Below are positions 62,013 through 64,000 of a DNA stretch of 64,000 bases, piece after piece. The position numbers were made by a program, and so were the translations under genes. How positions within the stretch are numbered: position 1 is the first letter of the stretch; every line of letters begins with the position of its first letter. Location: contig NC_134456.1 in NCBI RefSeq assembly GCF_047948215.1, forward strand, positions 196,800,034-196,864,033, written 5' to 3'. This DNA is from Lycorma delicatula (taxonomy: Eukaryota > Arthropoda > Insecta > Hemiptera > Fulgoridae). A model generated the notes under the pieces. That model was not told where the DNA came from, did not search any database, and worked only from the letters and a program-made list of their open reading frames with translations.

Positions 62013-64000
62013 GATATTTCTAATCAATAATAATAGGAGCAGGCTATCGGTGGATCTTTCGGTAGAGATGGTCACAAGAGGCAGTTTCAATTTTCTGGTG
62101 GCCACGGAACCCAACATGTACTCGATGGCCAGGGATCAATGGTTACCCGACAGAAATGAGGATGTAGCCATTAGGAGAATCGTAGGCAACGTGGATCATA
62201 GTTTATACCATAGAGAAGATGGCATTGTAGCCATAGAACTAAATGATATAATAATTATCGGAATATATATCAGCCCGAATTGCGACATGGAGTTTTTTTC
62301 AGCAGAAATTACTTAGCTTACAACAACTTATGACACGCTCCCGTAAAAGAACAGTCGTGTTGGGAGATTTTAACTGTAGGACTGCATTGGCTGGAGCTAC
62401 CACCTCCAATGCTAGGGAAAGAGTTCTTGAGGAACTATTGGAGGCCACCGGGGCGTCCTGCATGAATGAAGGGACTGCCACGTACTGTGCGAGAGGACAT
62501 GAATCGATCTTAGACTTAGTGTTAGTTGACGGCAGGTTGAATATTAATACAATTGATTTCGCAGTCCTCAATGAGGAAATCGGCAGCGACCATAAGGCCA
62601 TTTCAGTCACTATTGGAGATCACCCTACAGGAACAAGACAGATACACATCAACCACCGATTGACCGACTTCCAGATCCACCGCGTAATCAGAAACGCGGC
62701 AAATAAAATCATGAACTGCGCACAAATAGACCCGGTGATATTTCAAGACATCATCAAGGAATAAATGGCCAAGATACCGCAAAACAACAATAGACATCTT
62801 CCGGTATACTGTTGGTCACTGGAAATAGAAGACCAAAGGAAGATAATGCAACGGTGTAAAAGAATTGCACAACGTTTACAAGCTAGAAACGGCATGATAG
62901 AGGAAGGCAATCTAGCTGTAGAAAACTACAGACAAGCCAAAAAGAAATTGAACTTTCTTATAAAGCAAGCGAAAAGAAGTAAATGGCTGGAACTGTGCCA
63001 TGAACTTAATTCTGACCCCTGGAGCAAGGCATTTAAAATCATCACTAAACGTCTGAGCAAGCATGTGCCGACGTTGAGTAATGAAATGTCGGCACAACTA
63101 GTAAGAACATTATTCCCCAGAGCGGAAAATCCTAACAGATCAGTGATTGGTTGCGAAGGCGACAGGTTTACTCAGCAAGAGGTAATGGAGGCTATCGGCA
63201 AATTGAAGAATAAAATATGCCCGGGACCTGATGGCATAACAGCTGCCATCATTAAAGGTCTTGCAAAAATAACACCCTGGGAAATGGTGGACATTGCCAG
63301 CTTTGGCCGACAAAACAGGTGTTTTCCTGACTGCTGGAAGGCAGCCAGGACGGTCTTTCTCCCCAAGGCAAGACCAGTCAATGAAACAGGAGGTTATAGA
63401 CCAATTACGCTAATTAACAATATGGGGAAGGTCGTAGAAAGATTTATTGAAACCAGGCTTAGGAAAGAAATTGAGGAGAGGCAATGCTTACACCCAGAAC
63501 AGTACGGGTTTAGGAGAGGATGCTCTACTATAAGTGCTATTGAAATAGTTAAAAACTGGACTTTAACAACTAGAAGTGGATCCTGGAGAGTTAGGAAAAT
63601 TCCCCTCATGATTATGCTCGATATCAAAAACGCTTTCGGCACAGTACCGTGGATAGCTATGATAGAGGCCCTACAAAATATGCATATAAGTGACTATCTG
63701 ATTAATCAGATTAATCATTACCTGCATCTTAGGTTTATCGAAGTTAAAACGCTTGAAGGTAAAGCTATATATCAGGTGTTTGGAGGCGTTCCTCAGGGAT
63801 TCGTGCTTGGATCTATCCTGTGGAACGTCTTCTATGACGGGATTTTTAGATTAAATTACCCGGAAGGGGTATCAGTGGTCGGCTATGCGGACGACATAGC
63901 GGCTCTAGTGGAAGATAGAAATGTAGATATCGTAGAGGACAAAGCCAATCGAGCGCTATGTCTAATTGACGAGTGGCTGAAAAGAAATCAGTTGCAGATT
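62005..64000 (+). CDS. R1-clade LINE ORF2 (endonuclease + reverse transcriptase), runs off the right edge
   Basis: Endonuclease and reverse transcriptase for target-primed insertion. ATG 62005 lies within the ORF1 stop context (ATGTGTAA). The N-terminal APE-type endonuclease shows VATEPN, then GIYISPNCD, then after one frameshift VLGDFNC (Asp codon 62366-62368), SILDLVLV and GSDHKA (Asp-His codons 62588-62593). The shift lies in a T7 run at 62293-62299. A TAA at 62762-62764 separates the endonuclease from the RT in the same frame. From 62765 the RT is open for 412 codons to the edge: KNKICPGPDGITAAIIKG, GGYRPITLINNMGKVVERFI, YGFRRGCSTISAIE, motif A IMLDIKNAFG (Asp codon 63620-63622), motif B GGVPQGFVLGSILWNV and motif C YADD (63884-63895). 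The usual Ser in PQGS is Phe. Thumb, zinc tail and 3' UTR lie beyond the window. Confidence 0.93.

Overview
The window reads as intergenic or intronic DNA from an arthropod, most likely an insect. It is strongly AT-rich, has no operon-like gene packing, carries long (TA)n microsatellites and is full of decayed transposable elements. The element mix supports this: several R1-clade LINEs (a mostly arthropod clade), a Jockey-type LINE, Tc1/mariner-type and hAT-type transposases, and tRNA-derived SINEs with polymerase III boxes and target-site duplications. A hemipteran is my guess, but the sequence alone does not settle the order. I found no host gene that I can name.

Layout. 1-9 kb: AT-rich DNA with a LINE copy (3.5-4.56 kb) that ends in a short A-rich tail and lies between two diverged copies of a ~150-bp repeat. 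9-14.2 kb: a tRNA-derived SINE, an antisense LINE relic, a mariner-like relic, an R1-clade 3' end, and a DDE transposase relic interrupted by a SINE with a perfect 15-bp target duplication. 16.8-22.4 kb: GC-richer islands, including an antisense R1-clade 3' half at 20.3-21.4 kb. 24.9-29.3 kb: a Jockey-clade RT fragment, a SINE split by a chimeric insert, a second copy of the 3.5-kb LINE family, and a ~660-bp repeat with a tRNA-like B box. 29.3-36 kb: mostly empty. 36-38.8 kb: a mosaic of R1-like pieces in both orientations with a 26-bp-stem hairpin. 38.8-47 kb: mostly empty. 47-53.3 kb: a relic gene with five 21-residue repeats, an inverted copy of the 660-bp repeat joined to a SINE, two further SINEs, and a perfect 88-bp inverted repeat. 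55.2-56.9 kb: an antisense R1-clade 3' half. 60.1-64 kb: a hAT relic hit first by a SINE and then by an R1-clade LINE.

The most intact object is the R1-clade LINE that starts near 61.2 kb and runs off the right edge. It has a gag-like ORF1 with zinc knuckles and an ORF2 whose start codon overlaps the ORF1 stop. ORF2 carries an endonuclease and a reverse transcriptase that is open for 412 codons to position 64000. It has only a few lesions, so it is young compared with everything else here.

There is no cooperating gene system. The story is a layered history of insertions. The main leads are two SINE families that share a 3' tail but have different tRNA-like heads, chimeric nested inserts, the 21-residue repeat relic, and the long perfect inverted repeat.
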